Positions 8,117-16,992 of a stretch of DNA of 64,000 nt are shown here, in pieces. Positions within the stretch are counted from its first letter, which is position 1. Every line of letters starts with the position of its first letter. Made by a program: the position numbers and the translations under genes. The stretch is from Demequina phytophila (GTDB taxonomy: Bacteria; Actinomycetota; Actinomycetes; Actinomycetales; Demequinaceae). The notes beneath the pieces were generated by a model. That model was given only the letters and a program-made list of their open reading frames with translations, made no database searches and was not told the DNA's origin. The stretch is taken from positions 1 through 64,000 of the forward strand of contig NZ_BBLW01000002.1 of NCBI RefSeq assembly GCF_000971135.1, given 5' to 3'.

Positions 8117-8863
8117 TCAGCCTGCGGGCGCGGCGGCCGGGCGCGGCCCCATGATCGCGGTGCCCACCCTCACGATGGTGGCGCCCTCCGCGATCGCCCA
8201 CTCGAGGTCCTGGGACATGCCCATCGAGAGGTGCCACGCGGACCCGAGCCCCACCGAGCCGCGCTCGGAGCGGATGAGCGCCTGATCGCGGAGCTCCCGC
8301 AGCCGCGCGTAGCCGGCGCGGACCTCGTCCTCGTCGCGGGAGTTGAGGCCGATGGTCATGAAGCCGGTGACGGTGAGCGCGGGTAGGGCCTGCACGGCGG
8401 ACGCGATCGCAAGCGCCTCGTCGGGGTGGACGCCCGCCTTGGACTCCTCGCCCGAGACGTTGACCTGGATCATCACGTCCATCTCGCGCTCGGCCTCGAG
8501 GCACAGTCGGGACAGGCGCTCGGCGAGTCGCGCGTGGTCCACGGTCTGCACGCACTCCGCGAAGCGGACCGCGGTGGCGGCCTTGTTGCGCTGCAGCTGC
8601 CCGATGACGTGCACGTGCGCGCCCGCCGCTGCGAGCGCCTCGCCCTTCACGTCGAGCTCCTGCATGCGCGACTCGCCCACGAGGATCCCGCCGGCGCGCA
8701 CCACCCCCGCCGCGGCATCGGCATCCCAGGTCTTGGTCGCGACCAGCACGCGCACGCCGGAGCCCGCACGCCCGGCGTGCGCCTCCGCGATGTGGACGCG
8801 GGCCTTGACCTGCTCGAGGGCGGCCGCGTAGTCCCAGCCGGCGGGGGTGGGGGAGAGGTCCAT
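8117..8863 (-). CDS. YggS-family pyridoxal-phosphate homeostasis protein
   Basis: A 248-residue cytoplasmic protein of the alanine racemase-like TIM-barrel family that binds PLP and maintains its free pool; no catalytic activity is established. The PLP lysine is K44 in LVATKTWDA. VHVIGQLQRNK, VNVSGEESKAG and the C-terminal LSMGMSQDLEWAIAEGATIVRVGTAIMG are family hallmarks. The ATG overlaps the stop of the YbaK gene (TGATG), so the two are translationally coupled. Confidence 0.88.
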   Translation of the reverse strand: MDLSPTPAGWDYAAALEQVKARVHIAEAHAGRAGSGVRVLVATKTWDADAAAGVVRAGGILVGESRMQELDVKGEALAAAGAHVHVIGQLQRNKAATAVRFAECVQTVDHARLAERLSRLCLEAEREMDVMIQVNVSGEESKAGVHPDEALAIASAVQALPALTVTGFMTIGLNSRDEDEVRAGYARLRELRDQALIRSERGSVGLGSAWHLSMGMSQDLEWAIAEGATIVRVGTAIMGPRPAAAPAG

Positions 8864-9363
8864 CAGGCGTCCTTCGCGATCGGGGCCGCAACCGCGCGGG
8901 TCACGGCGATGAGGTCCGCGGGCGCGAGGCCGATGTCGAGGCCCCTCCTCCCACCGGAGACGTAGACGGTGTCCCACAGCTCGACGGTCTCGTCGACCGC
9001 GGTGGGGTGGGTGCGGCGCTGCCCGAGGGGCGAGATGCCTCCCACCACGTAGCCGGTCGCGCGCTCGGCGTCCGCAGGCGGTGCCATCTCCGCCTTCTTG
9101 CCGCCCAGCGCGTGGGCCAGCGCCTTGAGGTCGAGCATGCCGCTCACCGGCACGATCCCCACGGACAGCCGCCCGTCGACGTACGCGCACAGCGTCTTGA
9201 ACACCTGGTCGGCGTCGACGCCGAGCGCCGCAGCGGCCTCGAGACCGTAGCTGAGGTCGGAGGCCGGGTCGTGCTCGTACGGGTGCAGCGTGTGCGGCAC
9301 TTGCGCCTCGATGAGGGCGTGCACGGCGGGCGTGGCGCCTCCGGCGGCGTGCTTGCGGGACAT
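8863..9363 (-). CDS. Cys-tRNA(Pro) deacylase, YbaK/EbsC family
   Basis: A 166-residue cytoplasmic trans-editing hydrolase predicted to clear Cys mischarged on tRNA(Pro). YbaK features include [43 protein letters not shown] and a [13 protein letters not shown] loop. The start is ATG 9363 with CACAAT 6 nt upstream (leaderless-type). Its 3' end overlaps the YggS start. Divergent from rnhA. Confidence 0.85.
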   Translation of the reverse strand: MSRKHAAGGATPAVHALIEAQVPHTLHPYEHDPASDLSYGLEAAAALGVDADQVFKTLCAYVDGRLSVGIVPVSGMLDLKALAHALGGKKAEMAPPADAERATGYVVGGISPLGQRRTHPTAVDETVELWDTVYVSGGRRGLDIGLAPADLIAVTRAVAAPIAKDA

Positions 9364-9427
9364 GGGTTCATTGTGGACGATGCGGCGGCTGGCGTCCGCG
9401 AGGGCCGCGCCCGGGTACGGTCTACGG

Positions 9428-9874
9428 GTGACCGAGACCCTCACCGATGTGCACATGTGGACCGACGGCGCCTGCAAGGGCAACCCTGGCCTGGGCGGCT
9501 GGGGCGTGTGGATGAAGGCCGGCGGCTACGAGCGCGAGCTCTTCGGCGGCGAGAAGGTCACCACCAACAACCGGATGGAGCTCACCGCCGTCATCGAGGG
9601 CCTCAAGGCGCTCAACCGGCCCTGCAAGGTCACGCTGCACGTCGACTCGCAGTACGTGAAGAACGGCGCCCAGACCTGGATGAAGGGCTGGAAGCGCAAC
9701 GGCTGGAAGACGGCCGACAAGAAGCCGGTGAAGAACGTCGAGCTGTGGCAGGCGCTCGACGAGCAGCTGCAGCGTCACGACATCACCTGGGTGTGGGTCA
9801 AGGGCCACGCCGGCGACCCCGGCAACGAGAAGGCCGACGAGCTCGCCAACAAGGGCGCCGCGGCCGCGCGCTGA
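9428..9874 (+). CDS. rnhA: Ribonuclease HI
   Basis: A 148-residue cytoplasmic enzyme cutting the RNA strand of RNA-DNA hybrids. All active-site residues are visible: D13 ([11 protein letters not shown]), E51 (NNRMELTAV), D73 (HVDSQYV) and D137 (NEKADELA), plus H127. The basic protrusion ([11 protein letters not shown]) is present, as in E. coli RNase HI. The length is standard. The GTG start is preceded by TACGGT at 6 nt; no Shine-Dalgarno is visible. Confidence 0.92.
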   Translation: MTETLTDVHMWTDGACKGNPGLGGWGVWMKAGGYERELFGGEKVTTNNRMELTAVIEGLKALNRPCKVTLHVDSQYVKNGAQTWMKGWKRNGWKTADKKPVKNVELWQALDEQLQRHDITWVWVKGHAGDPGNEKADELANKGAAAAR

Positions 9875-10063
9875 CGTCGCTGGCTTCCCCGCAGGAGTCG
9901 CGGATCTCCGCGGACCGTCGCTGAGTTCCCCATAGCAGGCAGGGCGACGCGGGGGCGCGGCCGCGGGACGATGGTCCCTGTCGACGCCACCGGAGCGTGC
10001 CTAGCGTCGTGAGTATCGGGGTCGCCTCCCGGACGTCCCCGGACCCAATGGAGGGGGCGCGCG

Positions 10064-11296
10064 ATGCGCAGGCTGCTCATCCTCGGAGCCGGCACGGCGG
10101 GCACCATCGCGGCCAACAAGCTGCGGCGGATGCTGGACGCGGACGACTGGCAGATCACCATCGTCGACCAGCGGGGCACGCACTTCTATCAGCCTGCCTT
10201 CCTCTTCATCCCGTTCGGCCGCTACCGGCCGGACAAGGCGCGGCGGAAGGCGTCGCGCCTCATCCCGAGCGGCGTCACGCGCGTCGAGGGCGAGATCGAC
10301 CGCGTCGACCCCGACGCGCGGCGGGTGGCGCTCGCGGACGGCACGGTCCTCCCGTACGACTACCTCATCATCGCGACGGGCACCTCACCGCACCCTGAGG
10401 AGACGCCAGGCATGGAGGACGACTGGCACGGCGCCGTCCACTCCTTCTACACGTTCGACGATGCGGTGGCCCTGCGGGGCGCGCTCGCCGACTTCACCGG
10501 CGGTCGCCTGGTGGTGCACATCTCCGAGATGCCCATCAAGTGCCCGGTGGCGCCGCTCGAGTTCACGCTCCTGGCCGATGCCCACTTCCGTGAGCGGGGC
10601 ATCCGCGACCAGGTCGACATCACGTTCGTCACCCCGCTGTCGGGGGCGTTCACCAAGCCCGTCGCGTCCGAGGCGTTCGGAGGGATGCTCGACGACCGCG
10701 GCATCGCCGTCGAGCCGGACTTCATGGTCGAGAGCATCGATGCCCAGGCGCACCGCCTGGTGTCCTACGACGAGCGCGAGGTGCCGTACGACCTGCTGGT
10801 CACGGTGCCGGTCAACAAGGGCGCCGCGTTCGTGGGCCGGTCGGGGCTGGGGGGCGAGCTCGACTTCGTCCCCGTCGACCCGCACACGCTCCGCCACGGC
10901 GCCCACCCGGAGATCTTCGCCGTGGGCGACGCCGCCGCGGTGCCCACCTCGAAGGCGGGCGCCGTCGCGCACTTCGAGCTCGACGTGTTCCCCGAGAACT
11001 TCGTCCGCATCGTCGCGGGCGAGGAGCCGGTCGAGAGCTTCGACGGCCACGCCACCTGCTTCATCGAGTCGGGGGCGGGCAAGGCCATGCTCATCGACTT
11101 CAACTACGACACCGAGCCGCTGCCCGGCATGTTCCCTGTGCCTGCGCTTGGCCCGCTGCCGCTGCTCAAGGAGTCCCGGTTCAACCACTGGGGCAAGCTC
11201 GCCTTCGAGCCCATCTACTGGTCGATGCTGCTACCCGGCCGGCCGCTTCCGCTCCCCGCGCACATGTCGATGCGGGGCAAGCGCGTTCCTTCGTAG
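10064..11296 (+). CDS. Sulfide:quinone oxidoreductase-like FAD enzyme
   Basis: A 410-residue flavoprotein of the SQR family, predicted to be associated with the inner face of the membrane and to oxidise sulfide to sulfane sulfur with quinone as acceptor. The N-terminal dinucleotide fold is LILGAGTAGTIAANKL; the second FAD motif is EIFAVGDAAAVPTSKAG near residue 284. C160 (IKCPVAPLEF) and C332 match the two conserved redox cysteines; the third cysteine of some SQR types is not seen. The C-terminal hydrophobic stretch (about 355-395) fits membrane association. The ribosome binding site is GGAGGGGG. It is followed at 8 nt by a DsrC/TusE gene and then a DsrE gene, supporting a sulfur role. Confidence 0.82.
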   Translation: MRRLLILGAGTAGTIAANKLRRMLDADDWQITIVDQRGTHFYQPAFLFIPFGRYRPDKARRKASRLIPSGVTRVEGEIDRVDPDARRVALADGTVLPYDYLIIATGTSPHPEETPGMEDDWHGAVHSFYTFDDAVALRGALADFTGGRLVVHISEMPIKCPVAPLEFTLLADAHFRERGIRDQVDITFVTPLSGAFTKPVASEAFGGMLDDRGIAVEPDFMVESIDAQAHRLVSYDEREVPYDLLVTVPVNKGAAFVGRSGLGGELDFVPVDPHTLRHGAHPEIFAVGDAAAVPTSKAGAVAHFELDVFPENFVRIVAGEEPVESFDGHATCFIESGAGKAMLIDFNYDTEPLPGMFPVPALGPLPLLKESRFNHWGKLAFEPIYWSMLLPGRPLPLPAHMSMRGKRVPS

Positions 11297-11304
11297 GAGG
11301 AGTC

Positions 11305-11619
11305 ATGAGCACCACCACCCTCGCGGGCCGCGAGATCCACGTCGACGCGGAGGGCTTCCTCACGGAGTACGACGAGTGGGACGAGGCCCTCGCCGCGCAG
11401 CTCGCGGATCAGATCGGCGTCGAGCTGACGCCCGAGCACTGGGACGTCATCCGGTTCCTCCGCGCCGACTTCGCGGAGACGGGGCAGACCGCCACCACGC
11501 GGCGTGTGCAGGCTGTCGGCGGGTTCCCGGTGAAGCAGCAGTTCGTGCTGTTCCCCAAGAAGCCGGGCAAGAAGATGTCCTACATCGCGGGCCTTCCCAA
11601 GCCCGCCGGATGCGTCTAG
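11305..11619 (+). CDS. TusE/DsrC-family sulfur carrier, single-cysteine form
   Basis: A 104-residue cytoplasmic protein of the DsrC/TusE/DsvC family, a persulfide relay partner. The flexible C-terminal arm YIAGLPKPAGCV carries the essential penultimate cysteine C103. The second arm cysteine of true DsrC, normally about 11 residues before it, is replaced by Ser (KKMSYIAG), so it cannot form the DsrC trisulfide loop. The ribosome binding site is AGGAGG. It sits between the SQR-like gene and a DsrE-family gene with 8-10 nt gaps, clearly one operon. Confidence 0.82.
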   Translation: MSTTTLAGREIHVDAEGFLTEYDEWDEALAAQLADQIGVELTPEHWDVIRFLRADFAETGQTATTRRVQAVGGFPVKQQFVLFPKKPGKKMSYIAGLPKPAGCV

Positions 11620-11629
11620 GAGGCGCGCC

Positions 11630-12157
11630 ATGACCGAGACCCAGCCGCGCATCGTCCCCGACTTCGGCGACGACACGGACACGGACCGCAAGCTGGTCCT
11701 CATCTGCTCGAAGGGCAACCTCGACATGGCCTACCCGGGCCTGGTGCTCGCGAACGCGGCGCTGGGCGAGGGCATCGCGGTCGACATGTTCTTCACCTTC
11801 TGGGGATTCGACATGATCACCAAGGACCGCCAGCAGAGGCTGAGGTTCAGCCCGGTGGGCAACACCGCGATGCACCTGCCCGTGGGCGGTCGGATGCCGC
11901 AGTGGCTGTCGCCGTTCCCCGGGATGACCTGGGTGGCCACGAAGATGATGAAGAAGCAGATCGACGACCTCGGCGTGCCGCCGGTCGACGAGTTCCTCGA
12001 TCAGATCGTCGCGTCGGGAGGCCGCCTGTGGGCGTGCAAGATGAGCGCCGACATGCAGGGTCTCACCATGGAGGACCTGCGCGACGACGTCGAGGGCATC
12101 ATCACCGCCGCCGACTTCATGGACCTGTCCGAGGGCGCGCAGACGCTGTTCATCTGA
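11630..12157 (+). CDS. DsrE/DsrF-like sulfurtransferase-family protein
   Basis: A 175-residue cytoplasmic protein of the DsrE superfamily, DsrE2/peroxiredoxin-like branch. It has KLVLICSKGNLDMAYPGLVLANAA at the start, the FTFWGFDMI segment, and the reactive cysteine C136 in RLWACKMSADMQGL. Such proteins accept or donate persulfide sulfur and may contact the membrane through the hydrophobic Met-rich middle (about 88-108). It is third in the SQR-TusE-DsrE operon. Confidence 0.8.
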   Translation: MTETQPRIVPDFGDDTDTDRKLVLICSKGNLDMAYPGLVLANAALGEGIAVDMFFTFWGFDMITKDRQQRLRFSPVGNTAMHLPVGGRMPQWLSPFPGMTWVATKMMKKQIDDLGVPPVDEFLDQIVASGGRLWACKMSADMQGLTMEDLRDDVEGIITAADFMDLSEGAQTLFI

Positions 12158-12212
12158 GTCCCGCGGAGGCCGCCTCCCGATCGATGGGGAGCAGGGGCGA
12201 TACATTGCGGGC

Positions 12213-13613
12213 GTGAGCCTCGACATCGTCAGTCCGGCCGACGGACGCCTCCTTGCCACCGTGCCCGTCCACGGCGCGGAGGACGTCGCGCGCCACACCG
12301 CGGACGCGCAGCGCGTGTTCGACTCCGGTGTCTGGTCCGGGCTCGCGCCCCGCGAGCGCGCCGCCGCCCTCCTGCGTCTCGCGGACCTCCTGGAGCGCGA
12401 CGCCGAGACCCTCGCGTGGCTCGACATGGAGGATGCGGGCAAGCCCATCGCCGAATGCCGCGCGAACGATGTCCCGGGCGCGATCGAGTCGATCCGTTGG
12501 TTCGCCGAGGCGACGGACAAGCTCGCGGGCGCCGTGCCCGCGACCGCGCCGGACATCCTCGCCTTCACCGAGCGCGAGCCCTTCGGGGTGGTCGCGGCGA
12601 TCCTGCCGTGGAACTACCCGCTCGCGATGGCGGCGTGGAAGGTGGGACCCGCGCTCGCGGCCGGCAACTGCCTCATCCTCAAGCCGGCGGATGCCACGCC
12701 ACGGTCGGCGCTGCACCTGGCCGGGCTCGCGCTCGAGGCCGGGATCCCCGAGGGGGTGGTCCGGGTGCTCACGGGTGACGGCCCCACCACCGGCGCCGCG
12801 CTCGCGGCGGATCCCCGCATCGGCGCACTCTCCTTCACCGGGTCGACCGCCACCGGGCGTGCGATCCTCGAGACCGCCGCCCGCACCAACCTCAAGCGCG
12901 TGAGCCTCGAGATGGGCGGCAAGAGCCCCCAGATCCTGCTCGCCGACGCGCTCGACTTCGGCGACGCGCTCATCGACGGGTTGATCGAGGCGGCGTTCCT
13001 CACGGCGGGGCAGAACTGCACCGCCGGCTCACGGATCCTGGTCCACGAGTCCATCGCCGCCGAGGTGGTCGGGCGCCTCGCCGGCGCGGCGCGCGCCCTC
13101 GTGGTCGGTCGCCCCGACGATCCGGCCACGCAGATCGGGCCGGTGATCAACGCGGCCGCGGCGGACCGCATCCTCGCGGCGATCGACGGCGCCGTCGCGC
13201 GCGGGGCCACCGCGGTCGCCGGGGGCGGCGAGGTCGAGGTGCTCGCCGGCGGGCGCTACATCGCGCCCACGGTGCTCGTGGACGTCGACCCGGCGGATCC
13301 GATCCTCCGCACCGAGGTTTTCGGACCGGTGGTGACGGTGCAGGCCTTCGCCACCCGCGACGAGGCGATCGCGCTCGCCAACGACGTCGAGTACGGGCTC
13401 GCGGCGTCCGTGTGGACCAAGAGCCTCGACGACGCGATCGTCGTCGCGCGCGGCGTCCGGGCGGGCATCGTGTCGGTGGGCGCGTACAGCGAGGGGGACA
13501 TGACGGTGCCCTTCGGTGGCTGGCAGCAGTCCGGCTTCGGCGGCGCGGAGAAGTCCCTTGCCGCCTTCCACCAGTGGACGCGCGAGAAGACCGTCTGGAT
13601 CCAGCTGGGCTAG
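12213..13613 (+). CDS. NAD(P)+-dependent aldehyde dehydrogenase (aminobutyraldehyde/betaine-aldehyde type)
   Basis: A 466-residue cytoplasmic enzyme oxidising an aldehyde to an acid. The catalytic nucleophile is C269 (TAGQNCTAGSR) and the general base is E233 (LEMGGKSP). ILPWNYPLAMAAWKVGPALAAGNC and SFTGSTATGR are the NAD-binding motifs. The sequence style fits the gamma-aminobutyraldehyde group, but the substrate is not certain. The start is GTG 12213 with TACATT 6 nt upstream, which suggests a promoter separate from the sulfur operon 55 nt away. Its stop overlaps that of the convergent gene. Confidence 0.88.
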   Translation: MSLDIVSPADGRLLATVPVHGAEDVARHTADAQRVFDSGVWSGLAPRERAAALLRLADLLERDAETLAWLDMEDAGKPIAECRANDVPGAIESIRWFAEATDKLAGAVPATAPDILAFTEREPFGVVAAILPWNYPLAMAAWKVGPALAAGNCLILKPADATPRSALHLAGLALEAGIPEGVVRVLTGDGPTTGAALAADPRIGALSFTGSTATGRAILETAARTNLKRVSLEMGGKSPQILLADALDFGDALIDGLIEAAFLTAGQNCTAGSRILVHESIAAEVVGRLAGAARALVVGRPDDPATQIGPVINAAAADRILAAIDGAVARGATAVAGGGEVEVLAGGRYIAPTVLVDVDPADPILRTEVFGPVVTVQAFATRDEAIALANDVEYGLAASVWTKSLDDAIVVARGVRAGIVSVGAYSEGDMTVPFGGWQQSGFGGAEKSLAAFHQWTREKTVWIQLG

Positions 13614-14374
13614 TCGTCGGTGCGCAGCCGCACCTCGTGGAGCGTCGCGCGCTTGGGGTACGCGGTCGCCTCCCGCGGCGCGTGGGGGAACTCCCACAGG
13701 TCGAGCATGAGCTGCAGCGGGTAGCCCATCACCTGGGTGGTCGCGTAGATCTCGACGCCGTCGACCTCGACGCGCATGCCCTCCGCGTCCCACGCCGCCC
13801 CGTAGGCGTGCGGCTCCGTCGCGTCGATCGCCAGGGCCACGTCGTGGACGTCCGTGGTGAGCCGGGGGTCATGGTGCGCCTTGATGCCCGTCCTGACGAT
13901 GGACGATGCGACGGTCACCTTGTCACCGAAGAGCTCGGCCACGCAGATCTCGCCCGAGTCGTCAGGACCTGTCGATTCGTGGCCGACGAGCCAGATGCCG
14001 AGCATGCAGGTCGGGTCCGGGCTCGCGGACGCGACCACCTCCACCGCCCCGGACCTCGGCGGCGCCCAGAGGCGGCGCATCGTGCGCTCTGTCACGACGC
14101 GAAGGTCACGGCCGATCCGATGCTGGCCCTGTCGCGACCCGAGCGGGCCCGCGAACTCGCCGGTCTGCAGGTGCGAGACGCGGAAGTCGCCGTCGAGCGG
14201 TCGCCAGGCGTGCTGGTCCTGCTCGATGAGGAGCTCGAGACCGGCCGGCGTGAAGCGGTACCGCGCACCCGAGCGTTCGGGGGTGGTCCAGTGGGGGAGG
14301 TAGTCGGGGATCCACAGGGACGTGTCGAGCGGCTCGCCGTCGAACGTCTCGATGCGATCCCAGCGCGGCTCCAT
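13610..14374 (-). CDS. GH16-like beta-sandwich protein with altered catalytic motif
   Basis: A 254-residue protein without a signal peptide. It resembles the family 16 glycoside hydrolase/lectin fold: FDGEPLDTSLWIPDYLPHW near the start, a central GIWLVGHE, and VDGVEIYATTQ with PLQLMLDLWEF at the end. The catalytic motif E-[ILV]-D-x-(x)-E appears as E-I-C-V-A-E (SGEICVAELFG), with the central Asp replaced by Cys, so hydrolytic activity is doubtful. The ribosome binding site is GGGAGGCGCC. The substrate is unknown. Confidence 0.6.
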   Translation of the reverse strand: MEPRWDRIETFDGEPLDTSLWIPDYLPHWTTPERSGARYRFTPAGLELLIEQDQHAWRPLDGDFRVSHLQTGEFAGPLGSRQGQHRIGRDLRVVTERTMRRLWAPPRSGAVEVVASASPDPTCMLGIWLVGHESTGPDDSGEICVAELFGDKVTVASSIVRTGIKAHHDPRLTTDVHDVALAIDATEPHAYGAAWDAEGMRVEVDGVEIYATTQVMGYPLQLMLDLWEFPHAPREATAYPKRATLHEVRLRTDD

Positions 14375-14426
14375 GGCGCCTCCCGTGTCATCTCGAGCCT
14401 ACGCGCGGGCCCACCCGTCCAGAAAC

Positions 14427-14438
14427 TTGTAGATACAA
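14427..14438. promoter_or_regulatory. Palindromic operator TTGTA-GA-TACAA
   Basis: A perfect 5-bp inverted repeat with a 2-bp centre, 71 bp upstream of the VOC gene and in an AT-rich patch (TACAACTAAACT) that could hold the promoter. This arrangement fits a MarR-type redox or quinone-responsive repressor site. No such regulator is encoded in the window. Confidence 0.5.
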
Positions 14439-14508
14439 CTAAACTGACGTAGGCTGGTGCTCAAGACGTCCGCACCGGGCGCCGTAGCGACCCGAAGGAC
14501 GAGGACCC

Positions 14509-15423
14509 ATGACCGTGCAGCCCGTCGACCAGATCTTGAGCGCCGACACCGCGATGGGTGCGGTCACGCTCCGCGTGGGCGACCTCGAGCAGATGTCCGG
14601 CTACTACTCGCAGGCCTTCGCGATGGAGCCGCTCGAGGAGGCGACGCGTGGCCGCGAGATCCATCGGGTGCTCGGGCGCGGCGAGACTCCGCTCGTGCGA
14701 CTGATCCACACCCCGGACCTGCCCGGCGTCGACCCCCGGCAGGCGGGCCTGTTCCACACCGCCTTCCTGTTCGACACACCCGCGAGCCTCGCCGCGACCG
14801 TCTACCGCGCCGCCCAGGACCCTCGGAGCCGTTTCGCCGGGTCGAGCGACCACCTGGTGAGCGAGGCCTTCTACTTCACCGATCCCGAGGGCAACGGCGT
14901 CGAGCTCTACACGGATCGTCCGCGGAGCACCTGGCGCCGTCGCGGGAACGTCATCGAGATGGACACCATCTACCTCGACCCGAACCACTACCTGCAGACG
15001 CATCTCACCGAGGAGTCCGTGGCCGCGGGCCCGGCGCTCGCGGGCGCGGTGGGGCACGTCCACCTCCAGGTGGGCGACGTCGCGACCGCGCGCGAGTTCT
15101 ACGTCGACGCGCTCGGCTTCGCGACCACGCAGGCCGACTACCCGGGCGCGCTGTTCGCCTCGGCGGGCGGATACCACCACCACATCGCCATGAACGTGTG
15201 GAACAGCAGGGGAGCGGGCCCGCGCGCCGCGAGCCTGGGGCTCGGCGACGTGTCGATCACGCTGCCCGGCCGCGAGGACCTCGACGCGCTGACGGCGCGC
15301 CTGCGTGGGCGCGGGATCCCGTTCGACGCCGACGGTCGCTCGGTCACCGTCACCGATCCGTGGGGCACCCAGGTCACTCTCGCGCTGCCCGACCTGTCCA
15401 CCGACGAGCTCCTCGCACGATGA
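14509..15423 (+). CDS. VOC (glyoxalase/bleomycin-resistance/extradiol dioxygenase) protein, MhqE/CatE-like
   Basis: A 304-residue cytoplasmic protein with two tandem VOC modules (residues about 12-140 and 175-300). Metal-ligand candidates are His (FHTAFLF, GHVHLQV) and Glu (EGNGVELYTDR). The size and pairing with an esterase match the Bacillus MhqE-MhqD layout involved in quinone or thiol-adduct detoxification; the substrate here is inferred, not shown. The stop overlaps the next ATG (ATGA), so it is coupled to the esterase. Confidence 0.78.
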   Translation: MTVQPVDQILSADTAMGAVTLRVGDLEQMSGYYSQAFAMEPLEEATRGREIHRVLGRGETPLVRLIHTPDLPGVDPRQAGLFHTAFLFDTPASLAATVYRAAQDPRSRFAGSSDHLVSEAFYFTDPEGNGVELYTDRPRSTWRRRGNVIEMDTIYLDPNHYLQTHLTEESVAAGPALAGAVGHVHLQVGDVATAREFYVDALGFATTQADYPGALFASAGGYHHHIAMNVWNSRGAGPRAASLGLGDVSITLPGREDLDALTARLRGRGIPFDADGRSVTVTDPWGTQVTLALPDLSTDELLAR

Positions 15424-16064
15424 CCGACATCACGCACGCGGTGCGTTCCGCGCCGGACCCGGCCGGCGCATCGTCCCCCGTGCTTCTCCTATTGCACGGC
15501 TTCGGCTCGCACGAACGGGACCTGGTGGGCCTGGTGCCGCACCTGGACGCGCGCCTGCCGTGGGCGTCGCTGCGCGCGCCCCTGCCCGCGGGGGCGGGAG
15601 CGGCGTGGTTCCCGATCGTGAAGCCCGGCAGCCCCGACGAGGCTCCCGTGGCGGAGGCGACGGACGCGATCTGGGCGTGGATCGACGCCGAGCTGGGCGC
15701 CGACGCGGAGGTGGTCCCGCTGGGCTTCTCCCAGGGCGGGCTCATGGCCAGCCAGCTGCTGCGGACGCGTCCCGCGCGCGTGCCCGCGGCGGTGGTGCTG
15801 GGCGGGTTCGTGTTGGGCGCTCCCCAGCCCGGCGACGCGACGCTGGGTGAGACTCGGCCGCCGGTGTTCTGGGGGCGCGGCGCCGAGGACCTGGTGATCG
15901 CGCCGCACGCGATCGAGCGGACCGCCGTGTTCCTGCCCGAGCATGCGGCGCTCGACGAGCGCGTGTACCCCGGGCTCGCACACGGGATCGATGCCGCCGA
16001 GCTCGCCGACGTCCGATCCTTCCTCGCTCGCACCGCGGTCGCCGCGCGGTCGGCGAGCGCCTGA
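15420..16064 (+). CDS. Phospholipase/carboxylesterase-family alpha/beta hydrolase, MhqD-like
   Basis: A 214-residue cytoplasmic serine hydrolase. The oxyanion segment is LLLLHGFGSHERDL. The triad is visible as S104 (GFSQGG), D157 (GAEDLVI) and H189 (GLAHGID). The length is usual for the family (200-220). It starts at the ATG overlapping the VOC stop. Probably part of the same stress operon controlled by the palindrome at 14427. Confidence 0.82.
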   Translation: MTDITHAVRSAPDPAGASSPVLLLLHGFGSHERDLVGLVPHLDARLPWASLRAPLPAGAGAAWFPIVKPGSPDEAPVAEATDAIWAWIDAELGADAEVVPLGFSQGGLMASQLLRTRPARVPAAVVLGGFVLGAPQPGDATLGETRPPVFWGRGAEDLVIAPHAIERTAVFLPEHAALDERVYPGLAHGIDAAELADVRSFLARTAVAARSASA

Positions 16065-16074
16065 GCGGGCCCCG

Positions 16075-16953
16075 TCAGGTCGCTGCGACCTGACGCACGC
16101 TCTCGATGGACGCGAGGAGCCGCGCGCGCAGAGCGGCGCCCCTGGCCGCGAAGTCGCGCTGACGGCTCGCGTACTCGCGCTTGCCCTCCGGCGTCTCGAC
16201 CGCGATCGCGTCGAGGCCGAAGGCGCTGACGTCGTACGGCGAGGCCTGCATGTCGACGCGGCGCACGTCGAGCGCGAGCGCGAACGCCTCGAGCTGCAGG
16301 CTCGACGGGACCGCGGGCGCGAGCTTGGTCGCCCACTTGTAGAGGTCCATGGTCGCGTGGAGGCAGCCGGGCTGCTCGAGCGCCACCTGGGTCTCGCGGG
16401 TGGGCTGAAGCGCGTTGAGCGGGATCGCGGCGGGGGTGAAGAAGCGGAACGCGTCGAAGTGCGAGCAGGCGATGGGGTTCGCGTCGACCACGGCGTCCGT
16501 GCCCGCCTGGCCCAGGCGCAGCGGGAGCGGGTGACGGATGTCCTCGCCGGCGCGGTAGGCCATGGCCCACTCGTGCATCCCGAAGCAGCCGAAGCGCGCG
16601 GGGCGGTCCGCGGTGGCGCGCAGCAGACGCTCGATCTGGTCGAGCCCGGCGCCACGCTGGTCGAGGAAGGCCGCGACGTCCATCTGTGTGCGGCCGTCCG
16701 CGGTGCGGTAGAAGCGCCATCCGGCGTGCTCAGGAGCGTCCTCGAGGACCACGCCGGGGCCGGGGTGCCAGCGGCGCAGGTGCGCGGGGCGCGTCGTGTA
16801 GTACTCGAACAGGAAGTCCTCCACCGCGTGCTTCTCTCCGCGGTCGCGGCGCTCGCGATGCCCGGAGGTCAGCGCGTCCGCCGCGGCGGCGTGGGCGGCG
16901 GCGAGCGGCTCCCACTCGGCGCGCGCGAGCGTGGGGGAGCCGAGGATGGTCAT
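16075..16953 (-). CDS. 3-methyladenine DNA glycosylase-like protein (family name only)
   Basis: A 292-residue cytoplasmic protein of a family widely named 3-methyladenine DNA glycosylase in actinobacterial annotations. Conserved features include KHAVEDFLFEYYTTRPAHLRRWHPG, FGCFGMHEWAMAYR and CLHATMDLYKWATKLAP. I see no helix-hairpin-helix or AlkA/Tag motif, so the enzymatic name is weakly founded. I start at ATG 16953 because CACAAT lies 7 nt before it; ATG 16962, inside that spacing, is the alternative. It converges with the esterase gene. Confidence 0.6.
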   Translation of the reverse strand: MTILGSPTLARAEWEPLAAAHAAAADALTSGHRERRDRGEKHAVEDFLFEYYTTRPAHLRRWHPGPGVVLEDAPEHAGWRFYRTADGRTQMDVAAFLDQRGAGLDQIERLLRATADRPARFGCFGMHEWAMAYRAGEDIRHPLPLRLGQAGTDAVVDANPIACSHFDAFRFFTPAAIPLNALQPTRETQVALEQPGCLHATMDLYKWATKLAPAVPSSLQLEAFALALDVRRVDMQASPYDVSAFGLDAIAVETPEGKREYASRQRDFAARGAALRARLLASIESVRQVAAT

Positions 16954-16992
16954 GCGATCCATTGTGACCCCGCGATCGGGGTGGGTGGACCG

